A stretch of DNA of 27,839 nt from Elysia marginata (taxonomy: Eukaryota; Mollusca; Gastropoda; Plakobranchidae), in contig BMAT01009583.1 of NCBI GenBank assembly GCA_019649035.1, forward strand, positions 37,033 to 64,871, in the 5' to 3' direction. Position numbers and translations under genes: made by a program. Under the pieces are notes generated by a model. It worked only from the letters and a program-made list of their open reading frames with translations, did not search any database and had not been told where the DNA came from. The first letter of the stretch is position 1. Each line of letters starts with the position of its first letter. Shown here piece after piece: positions 10,990 through 21,109 of this stretch.

Positions 10990-11200
10990 CAAATGATTGA
11001 AAGATTTTATAGGTATGAAATAAGCAGTGGATAGACGTAGGCTTTCTAGTGAAAATGCCCAAAATGTCTGGGTGGGTGCCGAAGCATCTATAAGTCGAAA
11101 GTTCGAATCATACCAAGGACAGACATTTCGGACATTTCCACTAGAAAGCCTACGTCTATCCACTGCTAATTTCATACCTTTATAATCTTTTAATCATTTG
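10990..11200. repeat. Large palindrome with SINE-related arms and a B-box in the loop
   Basis: Two 81-base inverted arms, 10990-11070 and 11120-11200, match at 74 of 81 positions by my count, including an identical core of about 29 bases. They are separated by a 49-base spacer. The right arm and spacer, read on +, give gttcgaatc (pol III B-box-like, 11101-11109), cagacattt, aaagcct, six bases, atccactgctaatt, one base, catac. This is the same order and spacing as the SINE body at 8950-9044 on the minus strand. The 8-base word tgggtcat lies on both sides (10952-10959 and 11204-11211) and may be a target duplication. It is either two head-to-head SINE fragments, an inverted duplication, or a foldback-type element containing SINE sequence. 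Confidence 0.75.
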
Positions 11201-11211
11201 TTCTGGGTCAT

Positions 11212-13534
11212 GTAGATATCTAATAAATATTGCCTCCCAATTTTTATCCACATGCTTAAGCTAGCCAAGTACAACCATTCTGGTTGTTTCCAAAGTTTTG
11301 CTTTGGCTTTGCGGTCTGTTTGGCCCAGCATAGCAGACAAGACAAGATAGATCACTCTAGCACTTCTCTAGCACAAGCTACAAGCCCAAAAAGCCTATCA
11401 GGCACAGCGGAAGTTGTTACGAATGTTTGGCTTCAACATTAATCAACAACTCGAACAAAAGAGTTGCCACTTCCAGAAAATGACAGATATCATTTTCAGT
11501 GTGAGCATCTCGTTCATCCTGACTCTGGAAAGTAAAAACTTGTTGAAATTAGCTTTTTATGACGTTTGCTGCTTAACTGAATAAAGATGGTAGGAACAAG
11601 ATGCGTTAAGCGCACGATTGAAATAGGATCTACTGAATCTTGATGCAGACTAGATCTAGATTCTAGATCTCATTAGAGTCGATTCTAGTGCTGGGCAACT
11701 GGCTGTTTACACTTTTTTAGTCATGGTTTGTTGCATCTATAAGAACTAAAATGAGATTTAACTTTTAGTTTTAGATCTAGGTCGCTAGAAAATACTGAAG
11801 TTGACCAGTTTAAAAGGTGAAATTTATCATCAAACTATCATACTATGGCTTGTTTGGCTGACTGGGATTGGTCTGCTAGTGTTAAAAATAAGTTGTCATC
11901 CCCTTCATTTTGACAGCCCTGCCAGCGGGCCAATGTCAGGATTATCCTGCTTGTTTTTATTTTTAAGGGTTCATAAAATAAGAAATGCGCTGAAATGTAA
12001 TACAAAAGACACTAGTTTTCTTGACTATTAAAAGTAGATCTATCTGACCTGTCAAAGTAGATCTAGTTCATATTTAAAATACAAACCTGGTAAAGTCTTG
12101 AGGGACTGCAGTTGTTTAAGAGTGCCAAGAAATGAGCCATTTACAAAGAAAAAAATATTACAGAAATGTCTTAATCACTGGTTTATAGTTTGACCTGTTA
12201 AACTTTGCCATAGATCGATTGACCTGACAAAGTCTGGAGGGACCACATTCTAGTGTAGCATTCAGTCACAAACTTGTAAATCACTAAATTAAATAGGCTG
12301 AGTCTACAGAAACATGTAAAATCTAGGTGTACATAAGTTTGGCTGTAGTTTGCTATACTGTAGACACATTCACACAGTACGCGATTTACATAACTACAAT
12401 GTGAGCAGTCTTTGTATTTTGTTCATACATTTCACTGCAGTTTTTAACGATATGAGACATGGCTGAAAAATCCTGCCTCTTGAGCACTGTTTTCTTCCTT
12501 AATTGAATTTGAAATGACATCATGAAATTCAGCAACAAGTCTAGACCCATTATAATGATCCTGTATTCAATGGCACATGAAGAGTGCGTGTTGATGTAAG
12601 CACTAAGACTGGTGTACCAAAAGATGGAGCAATGACGACCTGACAGAAGCATGTCTACAAGACCAATTTCGCTGTGATCAACCCATCACTAAGACAGAGA
12701 CAGATGCTCAAAGTTTAGTGAAAGTTGACAAAATCTTCCTTGAAAGGTGTCATATTCACCAGCATTATGTTGCTGAAATCAAGTGATTTCTTGAGAACGT
12801 ATACATTTGTACATCACGAATAAGACAAAAATGTCATTCTTCCTCACGCTGGTCCACACAAGAAAAACAAGATGCTCTGGTTCAACTGATATTCCAGGAG
12901 ATCCTACCTTATCCTCATTACAGTCTCGCCCTGGCTCTCTCAGATTTTTAATTTTTTTTCTCTTTTCCCTTAATCTTAAAAAAAAAAAGTTAAAGGAACT
13001 ATAAATTACACCAATAATTATAAATTGAGGCTGATGGTCGCAAATGGTGTAGAGAAAAGCAAGATGGGTTTTTTTGTCGACATGGTTGAATAACTTGTTC
13101 ACTGTAGGTGTAATGCTGTTCACAGAGACTGTGACCACTTGGGAAAGGTAGCTTCATAAAGCAATGCCTTAAGGTTTCATTTTGTAGCTGTATAAAATTT
13201 ATCTTTCGAATGATTTGTTTGGAAACAAAGGCCAAAGAGGCAAGACTTTTTAGCCACCCTTGAAGTTTAGGATCTTCATGAAAAAGCTTATTTAATTAAA
13301 CTTTTGTTGGTTCAGAAAATAATTTTCATTCATTACGTTTCATTCCACTAGCTCAGTAGCTGACACTAGTTATTTACCATCTTTGACAGGTTATGGATCT
13401 AGGTGGATCTATTTGTTTCCCAAGACATCGAATGATAAAGATTCTTCTCAGCAAGGCATAGTTCAGCAGCTCAGTTGAGCACACAGTGGTTTGACTTTGT
13501 GTCTGGAGTCTACATGATGTAAGCATTAAAAGAC
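11212..13534. other. Intergenic or FRS2 5' intron region
   Basis: No supported gene. It holds AGATCT-rich clusters (see the separate entry). A loosely repeated segment occurs twice, at about 12083-12112 and 12220-12250, sharing acctg, aaagtct and gagggac. A slightly GC-richer block spans 12350-13140, with an 88-codon frame (12386-12652, minus) and a 119-codon frame (12779-13138, minus), neither showing a recognisable domain. That block could be a decayed transposon coding remnant, but I cannot name a family. Confidence 0.45.
11651..11690. repeat. AGATCT/TCTAGA-rich cluster
   Basis: Overlapping TAGATCTAGA and TCTAGATCT words followed by gattctag. Smaller clusters occur at 11771-11790, 12035-12066 and 13394-13412, and several more inside the TIR element at 21555-21930. 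The clustering of one palindromic word is far above what the base composition suggests. Confidence 0.6.
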
Positions 13535-13706
13535 TACTGTGAACCCCTGAATAAAGAGCTCGAAAATTGTTGGTAAAAACGGGTCTTGTGAGAGGGGGTC
13601 GTAACTCAGGGGTTAAATTACTATACCCAAATAAGAGGGTGTCCTCAAATTTAATTTAAAGTCATATATGAGGGGTGACCAGTCTTTATTCTGGGGTTTC
13701 ATTGTA
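13535..13706. mobile_element. Small palindromic MITE-like element
   Basis: The left end, ctgtgaacccctgaataaag, is matched in inverse by ctttattctggggtttcatt at the right end (about 13684-13703). A TA dinucleotide lies at each border, as in Tc1/mariner-type insertions. A second copy of the left motif, tcaggggtt at 13606-13614, is inverted inside. Length is about 172 bases with no coding capacity. The family assignment rests only on the TA borders and short inverted ends. Confidence 0.5.
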
Positions 13707-14274
13707 TAATGTTTTGTCTTAAAGTTAAAGGGTATTGCAATAACCCCAATATTGATCATTGATTTATAAATTTATTGGTTCTTCGATATAAAAGCTTGAT
13801 TATTGCAAATACCTGATTTATGGGCAAATACTTCATTGTGTTTGTAAATTTAAATATAGTCCATTACAAAAGCAGATGAGCAAGTCTTAATATAGTCTCT
13901 TTATATACTTATAAATTTCTTCCGTCAATGCTGACTGAGTTGGATGTCACATTCAAAAGCTTTGCTGTTTTGCGTAAGACATTTTTCTTAGCTTCAAAAC
14001 CTAAAAATTTTTTCTAAGATTATCAATCTTTTAAAGAAAGATTTTAAAATTTAAAATTGATTTAAAATGAAAGATAAATTATAAGGGGGGAGAAAACTTT
14101 TAATGGCGTTTTCTCAAAAAGGGAAGTTCCGAATACAGACTCATTCCCCTGGACACAAGACCAATAAAGACCATCAAAGTTCTGTAGTGCTTTTAAAAGA
14201 ACTTGTTTTTTTGCAACTCTTGTTCTCAATCCATTTTTTTATTTTTTATCACAGTTTCTCTTCTCCTATTGCAG
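13707..14274 (+). other. Sequence upstream of FRS2 coding exon 1, ending in a splice acceptor
   Basis: AT-rich. The last 60 bases are pyrimidine-rich and end ttctcctattgcag (acceptor AG at 14273-14274), so at least one noncoding exon should lie upstream. The open frame from 14103 to 14285 crosses this acceptor in another frame and is not considered real. Confidence 0.6.
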
Positions 14275-14289
14275 AGCTGAAATAACACT

Positions 14290-14444
14290 ATGGGATGTAC
14301 ACACTCAGGCCTTGAAGGCAAGGGTGACGTGGAGTCATTCAAAGTTTACAATGTCAATGACCATGGTGTAGAGCTTCATCGAGGAATCATCCAAATAATT
14401 GATGGCGACCTTGTACTTTATCAAAAGAACAAAAATCCAATCAG
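14290..14444 (+). CDS. FRS2: FRS2 coding exon 1: myristoylation signal and start of PTB
   Basis: The exon begins at 14275 after ttgcag, with 15 bases of 5'UTR. It encodes MGCTHSGLEGKGDVESFKVY through VLYQKNKNPI plus two bases of Arg52. FKVYNVNDHGVEL parallels human FKVINVDDDGNEL. Donor gtaaga, phase 2. Confidence 0.94.
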
Positions 14445-17400
14445 GTAAGAATTGAGTTTTTTTTCTCTCCTACTGAATTATATTCAGGGAACAATGCATA
14501 ATTATTTCAAAAGTTAAGAATATATAAAGCTTCAAAAACTGTTTATTTACTTTTCATTTCTTTTGGGCATTTAACTTTTTTTTATTACATTACATATGAA
14601 AATAGCATTTAGCTCTGTTCAGAAGAATTATCTCTTGTTAATTAGACTAAAAGGTACGCATGACTTGAACCTGTTGTTGTTTTGTTACACAATGTTTGCT
14701 CTGGTAGCTCAAATTTAAAAACCAGCTGTAGAATGAGCAGTTCAGTCGAAGAAAAAAGTGGGTTGTCTCAGAATATTGGTCTATCGGTCACATTATGAAT
14801 TAACTATGTCTGTCACTCTGTGCAAGCTAGTCAAATATTTTGTGAATGGGGTGGATGTCAGAAATTTTAATTTAAGGAAATACTCTTAAAAAGTAGATTT
14901 ATTCCTCTTTTTCTCTAAAATTTTAATGAATAGAAGTTTTCATATATTCTTTCAAATTTAGGAGCTCATAAGGCCACGTTACGAAAAATTCAAAATCTTA
15001 GTGCCTTGCAATGTGAAAAACTGTGACAACAGACTCATTTGCACTGGTCGCGAGACAAAGACTGCTTGTTTGTAGACCGCGAAGTCTCTTGAACTCCAAA
15101 AACTGATGCAAAGGTTTGTAGAGGTTGTAGTAATCGAGCCTATTGTATAATGAAAGTTTTATTAATTCAGGTGGCCCCTCAGATGCTTGCGGAGATATGG
15201 CTTTGATGCAGAGCTTTTTTCTTTTGAAAGTGGAAGGAGATGTGCCATGGGCTCTGGGATTTTTGCGTTCAAGTGTACGCGCGCACAGGATCTTTTCAAT
15301 CTAGTTCAAGACAGCATTCAAAGAGCTGGGGAGCTGATTCAACCAGCACAGCACCATGTCCAAAATCAATCCAACCCAATGGGTGGTAGCTTGAGACTGA
15401 ACAGGTATAAGCCATTCTATCTTATCATTAGCAGCCATTTAATATTGAGACTGGAAGTTTTCAAAAAAATATGCAGCGTTCAGTTTTTATATTCTGACTC
15501 TTTGGTTTCTTTGTAAGCTCTTGAGTTATGAAGCTGGAAATGGTTACGTTTGTCAGGTGATAAACAGAAAGAATATCATACATAAACTACTGATAAAGTC
15601 CTCTTAATTTTTTAAAATTATTAAATGTTTTAGTTTGAATCTGTTCAGAGGTATCTGTCAATTTTTGTTTATGTGCTATGAATTTTCAACCTAGTGGTGG
15701 TCATAACACCTCAATAATGCGTTAGCTATTGGAATGAATGTCTATCCTGTTAATTTCATGTGACTTGTAAAGTTAGCAAATTGTGAAAAGTAAAACATAT
15801 ATCATAAAACTTAAAATGTCTAACAATTCGATTCAAGGAACTGCCCTAGAAAAGCACTTTCTTTGACCAAAATTGGGCATGGCTTGGATATAAATTGTTT
15901 TTTAGTTACTGTCTTATTAATAATAATTTCACCCATTGGATGATTCCTTTTACTCTTGATGTAACTTAGATTTTTATGAAATTAAAAAAAATTTAATGAG
16001 AGATATTTTATCTGCTCAAACTAGCAGGATTAATTGTTTATATTTTCTGCATGTCATGTATGTTTCTTGTCTTTTACCAGGCGCACGGAGGCAAATGGTA
16101 CTACTAACATGCGTAATCCACAAGCGTCTAATGTCATGCCTCCAACAACTAACTGGGTTCCACCCATAGCAGTAAATGGAGGTTACAACAGCAACTCAAA
16201 TCTCTATGTGAACAGCAATATTGCTCAAAATGCTGGTCACGACTACGCAAACACAAGTTTTCCGAATCAGAACCTTGAAGCCTTCCAGATTGATCGAGCA
16301 GCTGCCCTTGTAGATTTCCTACATAACCCGCCCAACATGAGCAATGGCAGATCACAGGTTTTTAAAATTTATTGAATATGTGTGATATAGCTTTGACCTC
16401 TTAGTTTAAAAAAACCTTGAAACTTTCAATTAAAAAACCATAAATGACAATGACATTGATTCGAGGCCTGCTTTATAAACCAATGATCTAGGAAACTCTT
16501 ATTTTTGAATAAATTTTATCGTTAGTTATTTCATCTTGAATACAATAAAAGTGGTTTTCTATTATAGCAATTAGTCATCTTTAAAAAGGTTCTCCAATTA
16601 AAATTTTCCCAACATCCAACTCATTCTGATCGCACTGATCGGGAGACATTTCAGAAACTCTATGTCTTTTTTTATCTAGGTTAACTATGCTGAACTGTGT
16701 ATGCCGGACAGCCAAGGAAGTAGTGACCCCAATTCCCCTGAGAGTGAATTGGATCAGCACCGGCTGTCTCAACCTGTCCATGCTGTAGAAAGTGAGTAAC
16801 CAAGCTGGATGTCTGTCCTACAACATGTACACAGGCATGGCAAAACTGTGGGTTTTTCTGGCTTTTCAGGCATTTTTATTTGTTGGACATTTTTCAGTTG
16901 TGTGTAATTATTTTCTTTTTTAATCAATTATTCAAACAAAAAGAATAACTTATTCACAACTCGTGTCTATGACTTTTGTTTTGATGTGAGATGCTATGCT
17001 GTGCTCTTTTTTGTTTTTCTTTTAAAAGATCATTTTACATTAAGTGTAGAATGGCTCAATGAAAGTCATGATACTAAATAGTGGGGGCTAAAAATGATCA
17101 GAAAGTATGGCAATTATCATGATTGCAAAGTCTGTCAGCCGTAACCAGCTTTTTAAAGGATAAAAAAATCTTGTTCTCAGTTACCAATGTAGTATAATAA
17201 GGGAAATTATCAGTTTTTACTTGCACAAGCACACATTTTTGAGTGTTACAGAAGATCTTGAACCATATTAGAATTAAAAGGGATTTAGTACTTTGAATAC
17301 AGTGCAAGAAGTTTTTGTAAGATCATGTGAAGACAAATGCTTTTGGTGACCCATCAAGTCTCTCTAATCTTTACTTACAAGCCAAGCAGACTGAGGTAAT

Positions 17401-19897
17401 TTATTTGTGTTCAAATCAATCAGATGTTGGAAATTTTAGTTTGAGAAAATGCCTTCTAGAAGCAGGGATGCCACTTGTCAGTTATTTTTTGTTGCCATTG
17501 TCTTTTTTTTTTGTTTTTTAATCCTGAGAAACTACATGGAGGGACAAATTTGACCAAATTGATTTTGTGAATAATGATAACTTAATGCCCCTAAATGACA
17601 TTTTGTGTATTTTTTAAAATATGGTCAGGGTTTTCATTTTTTTTTCTTCAGAAAATTGGAGTGGCATCTCTGTAAAGGAAGATTTGTTCCCCTGATTTTG
17701 CTCTATAATTTAGATCAGAAAAAGTTCTAAAGTCTTTTCATAAAATTTTGTATCTTGAATCAACACCTTTGTTTGGTAACATTCAGCTCATTAGGCCAAG
17801 TTCCATGGCATATAGATGTACAGTATTAAAAGGTTGAGTGAAAAGTGCCTACTACTCTTGAAAAAATATAACACAGTTGCCTGACGATGTGCCTGTTTAT
17901 TTATAGTTCTTGTTATCACCAAACATAGACCATGACAGTAACTTGTTCTCGACTTTTTTCTCCTTTTTTTTCATTTGTATCTTATTAAACAGATAACTAT
18001 TTGTCAGATGTCGTGGCTGGAGCTTTCCATGAGGACGCAGGCTATGCCTACTCTGCAGAGTCTGAAATATGCCCGCCAGACACCTATGTGGAAGATGCTG
18101 CCTCCACCAACTATGTGAACATTTCTGTAGACGACAACAGCGCAGCGTACGCAGCCGCGGCAGGACCTATGCCCCAGCAGTTGCCCACACAGCCTTCATC
18201 CAGTGCTGCCCAACCCCCGCCTCCACCTCCACCTACCAATGGTAACGGTTGGCCCGCAACTCACGGTGCTCTAACCAATTACGCAAATCTGGCTTTACCG
18301 CCACAGAAGACTTCAAAACAGGTAAATATACCCTATTGTCATGTGATAGTAGAATGAGGCTGACCTGAATTTGAGCAGGATTACACTATGATTGGTGAAA
18401 GACCAATTTCTTCCGCTTTTATTCTTGCCTGTTTTTGTGGTAGGTTGCACACTCCTGGTGTAGTACGACTGGCAAAAATTTTGTAACCTAGGTGATCCTT
18501 GTAGCACATTTGCACTAGAGCACAAATAGCAATAATCACATGGTAGATATAGGTTGTTAGCCTTATTACACTTAAAAATTTATAAAGCATTATCTGTTCT
18601 TTTACTTAAAACACAAACCGGTTTGAACAAGATCCACATTTTATTATGAATATTGTGCTAACCTAAGCATGACGACCTGAAGCACTTGTGTTATTTCTTA
18701 CAAACGCCTCTCCATGCCACTTTTAATTGACAAAAGTACAGGAAACTTTCTTGGATCTCTGTAAAATCAGGGTTTGCTTTCTACAAGTAATTTATTCTGT
18801 AATCTAATGCATACTTAATGTATAATGATGCCAAGTCTTAATTTTCCCCCCATCTTTTTTCCATAATTTTGATCCATTTTGATCCATTTATTTTTTTCGT
18901 TCAAGTTAAATTACTAAACCTCATCTCTTATGGAAACAAGAAGAACAATTGCACCATCTGTGCCTGTAACATTCATTTTTATGTGAGATGCTATGGCATC
19001 TCAGTGATCTGCTTAAGGAGATGCGTCAAATTAAATGGACTATTATTTTATGAGAACCATTTCAAAAGTGTACACCTGTCATTTTCATTTGGTAAATTAT
19101 ATCATTTTCACAAACCATCTCAAATCTTTAAGCGCTTATTTTTTCTATGCTGTTCATATTTTGGCAGAATCTACATATAAACTTTCCTGTACATCTATTC
19201 CAAATGAGTGGGGTGTAACACTTTTCATGTTTAGAAGTCAAGCTATTAAACCTATTAATGTAATTTTTCTAAGCTTCGTTTGTTTTAAGTTTGGGGTGAA
19301 ACAAAATTAATCTCCAAATAAATAGTAAATATATAAATATTTTATGATTATTTGACCTAGTTATAGAAACAGGTAAAACTATTTTTAAAACATCTCAAAA
19401 TTTTGACGCGAGCCATATTGAAAGGAAAATGAAAAATCCAGCAATATTTACAAAGAAATTAAATTATCCTAAAATTCATTACCCTATTTTTGTTAGTCTT
19501 AAAAAAGCGTATCTCTTGATAGCAATGTTTTCAAAATTTAAAAAAAAATGTACATTTGTTAAAAGCATCCTTAGCACCTTTCTCTCCAGTAATTAAATAT
19601 GGAGGGGTGTTCTTTGATTCACGTCCTGAATTGATTTTTATTTTTCTTGTGCAGGTGAATTATATCCTGATTGACCACGAAATCCAAAACAGTGAAAGTG
19701 TTTTCGGAGGAGCAGGAAATTCTCCCATATCACCAACAGGTGTAACTGCTTTTCCAGAGTCTCCCTCAAGAAAGACACAGAGCTACGCCACGATAGACTT
19801 TGATCGCACCAAAGCTTTGTCGAATGCGACAAAGCCAGTAGAGGATGAGGGTGGACGCAAAACGAGACACAACAGCACCATAGAAGGCATACCATAA
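14290..19897 (+). CDS. FRS2: FGF receptor substrate 2-like docking protein (FRS2/FRS3 orthologue), complete
   Basis: Coding segments join 14290-14444, 15171-15404, 16081-16357, 16680-16791, 17993-18321 and 19655-19897: 1350 bases, 449 residues. It is a membrane-anchored adaptor that links FGF-type and neurotrophin receptor tyrosine kinases to GRB2-Ras/MAPK and SHP2. Gly2 with Ser6 (MGCTHS) fits N-myristoylation and Cys3 could be palmitoylated. Residues about 16-105 form a PTB domain with RRYGFDAELFSFESGRRC and GIFAFKC, nearly as in vertebrate FRS2. The tail has Y-x-N GRB2-type motifs at Tyr172 (YVN), Tyr185 (YAN), Tyr300 (YVN) and Tyr356 (YAN); seven prolines at 334-340; SHP2-type motifs at Tyr372 (VNYILI) and Tyr413 (SYATID), matching human Tyr436 and Tyr471; and the conserved GGRKTRHNST near the C-terminus. 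The start has A at -3 and G at +4, with an in-frame TGA 12 bases upstream. A single invertebrate gene would predate the FRS2/FRS3 split (inference). Confidence 0.96.
14445..16080 (+). other. FRS2 introns 14445-15170 and 15405-16080 (interrupted by exon 2)
   Basis: AT-rich introns. Around 15045-15095 of the first there is a small CG-rich patch (ggtcgcgagac and gaccgcgaagtctc) with local inverted character; no RNA gene could be built from it. Nothing recognised in the second. Confidence 0.65.
15171..15404 (+). CDS. FRS2: FRS2 coding exon 2: core of the PTB domain
   Basis: Acceptor aattcag, donor gtataa, phase 2 on both sides. It covers residues 53-129, including LRRYGFDAELFSFESGRRC and GIFAFKCTRAQDLFNLVQ, the most conserved stretch against vertebrate FRS2/FRS3. 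Because both borders are phase 2, its skipping would keep the frame but destroy the PTB fold. Confidence 0.96.
16081..16357 (+). CDS. FRS2: FRS2 coding exon 3: first two Y-x-N motifs
   Basis: Acceptor ttttaccag, donor gttttt (weak). It encodes residues 131-222, rich in Asn, with LYVNSN (Tyr172) and DYANTS (Tyr185). Enters in phase 2 and leaves in phase 0 after Gln222. If the donor is not used, the frame adds VFKIY and stops at 16373-16375. Confidence 0.9.
16358..17992 (+). other. FRS2 introns 16358-16679 and 16792-17992 (interrupted by exon 4)
   Basis: AT-rich with T-runs before the acceptors. The 15-base word atgtgagatgctatg at 16984-16998 recurs at 18981-18995 in the next intron. The short frames at 17098-17307 (-) and 17327-17521 (+) are unsupported. 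Confidence 0.65.
16680..16791 (+). CDS. FRS2: FRS2 coding exon 4: VNYAEL segment
   Basis: Acceptor tttatctag, donor gtgagt. It opens directly on VNYAEL (Tyr225), then a Ser/Pro/Glu-rich stretch with an N-S-P site (Ser241). Enters in phase 0 and leaves in phase 1. YAEL lacks the Asn at +2, so it is not a GRB2 motif. Confidence 0.9.
17993..18321 (+). CDS. FRS2: FRS2 coding exon 5: tyrosine-rich and proline-rich tail
   Basis: Acceptor attaaacag, donor gtaaat. It opens on NNYLSD and holds several tyrosines (262, 277, 279, 291, 300, 312, 356). Tyr300 (YVNI) and Tyr356 (YANL) fit the Y-x-N GRB2 consensus. An alanine run near 310-316 and seven prolines (334-340) follow. Phase 1 in, phase 0 out. Confidence 0.92.
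18322..19654 (+). other. FRS2 intron 5, 1.33 kb
   Basis: AT-rich. The two overlapping frames at 18869-19180 and 19035-19310 have no protein-like conservation signal. A small perfect hairpin, gagatgc-tatg-gcatctc, lies at 18985-19002. Nothing else seen. Confidence 0.65.
19655..19897 (+). CDS. FRS2: FRS2 coding exon 6: SHP2-type motifs and conserved C-terminus
   Basis: Acceptor cttgtgcag. It opens on VNYILID (Tyr372; human LNYIQVD), then SPISPTG and SYATIDFDRTKALSN (Tyr413; human LYAVIDIERTAAMSN) and GGRKTRHNST. Stop TAA at 19895-19897. This exon gives the clearest match to the vertebrate FRS2 tail. Confidence 0.96.
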   Translation: MNYILIDHEIQNSESVFGGAGNSPISPTGVTAFPESPSRKTQSYATIDFDRTKALSNATKPVEDEGGRKTRHNSTIEGIP

Positions 19898-21103
19898 TTC
19901 AAATAAAGAGGAAGTATTAAGGAAGATGAGATGTATTAAAACAGCTGAAGAACAACTGAAAGCTGAAGCCTAGAGCGTGTTGGACTCTTTGTCTGTGAAA
20001 CCTGAAAGCATAATCAAATGATTTTGATGAGAAATGGCCTACAATTTAAAACTGATTTACCTGTGGCTGTTTATGAATTGCAGTACATCATTTTGTCTCT
20101 TTTATGAGAGGATATTAGCCCAAGTACTCATTATAAAAGTTTTGATGAACAGTGTAAAAAGCATAAGCTCCTCATATAACCTGATTGTGGTTTTGATGTT
20201 GCAAGCTGGAGAATCTGAACTAATCAAAGTTTTACTTGAATGATATGTTTTTACGTCTGTGAAAATTGCAAAACTTGAGTGTAATTAATTTTGTGAACCT
20301 ATTTTTGAACTCCATACACGAAATTATTCACTTTTCCAGTGTTATGTTGCAAGCCAAAACATCCAATGAAAAGTATTGATTTTGTCGTATGACCAAAGTG
20401 TGTATCGCTAAAAGTGAAAGTTCAGAACATGTGTATTGCTATGTGAGCTTAAATTATGGTCTGCTGTTGGCAGCTTAAATTTGTTAACTCTGTAAGTCTG
20501 ACAGTTGTTTAACGCTTCAGTAAAACTGAATAAATGAGAGATGCCCGGTTTTTGATTTCCATCGACGATATGTTTTTTTTTTTAAACAGAGCAAAGAAGC
20601 ATTTGATTGAAATTTCAAGATGTGGAGTATATACAATGTTTGCGTCATACAACTAGTTTTAGATGTGGGGAAACAAGCAGTTTTTTTGCACTGGGTTTAA
20701 ATTTTAGTTTGCTATAATAAAAAAAACCCATTTGTTGTCAGGGTATAATTTAGGAGTCCCCTATAAGACATGATGGCTATTCCTTAATAGACAATCAGTC
20801 AAAACTCTGAGAATAGTCTTGAGGAAAATTCAAAACTACAAAATACACTCAAATAATTTTGGACTGTTTGATTTAGAGTACAACGTTTATACATAGGATA
20901 AGAAAAAATATATTTCAATGATGTTTTTTCGTGTTCATGTAAAATAAAGGCATTCCTACTTTCCATAAAAGTTCATTTATCTAACTTCCTATCTAGCGCC
21001 CAGTTAATTTAGATTAATTTTTTAGTGACAAATGAGCTAGTTCAAATTGCTGACAAAAGTAGAAGTTTTAGGTGCAGCTCTTAAAGCTGTAACTAACCCA
21101 GTC
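19898..21103 (+). other. Probable FRS2 3' untranslated region
   Basis: No coding capacity after the FRS2 stop. AATAAA hexamers stand at 19902-19907 (too close to the stop to be the likely main site), 20529-20534 and 20943-20948. The 3'UTR is probably 0.6-1.1 kb if these are used, and longer if not. Confidence 0.5.
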
Positions 21104-21109
21104 CAGTCC

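Noticed and set aside
12386-13138. Two minus-strand open frames (88 and 119 codons) in a slightly GC-richer block
   Set aside because: No domain, no plausible splice partners, and the translations are rich in low-complexity aromatic and lysine runs. A decayed transposon is possible, but I could not name any family.
16149-16355. Minus-strand frame rich in Cys and Leu
   Set aside because: Antisense shadow of FRS2 coding exon 3.
16984-18995. 15-base word atgtgagatgctatg shared by two FRS2 introns
   Set aside because: One exact 15-mer pair is near chance expectation for an AT-rich window this size, and the flanks do not align.
18869-19310. Overlapping 103- and 91-codon frames in FRS2 intron 5
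   Set aside because: They lie wholly inside an intron with good borders, are Phe/Tyr-rich as expected from AT-rich DNA, and match nothing I recognise.
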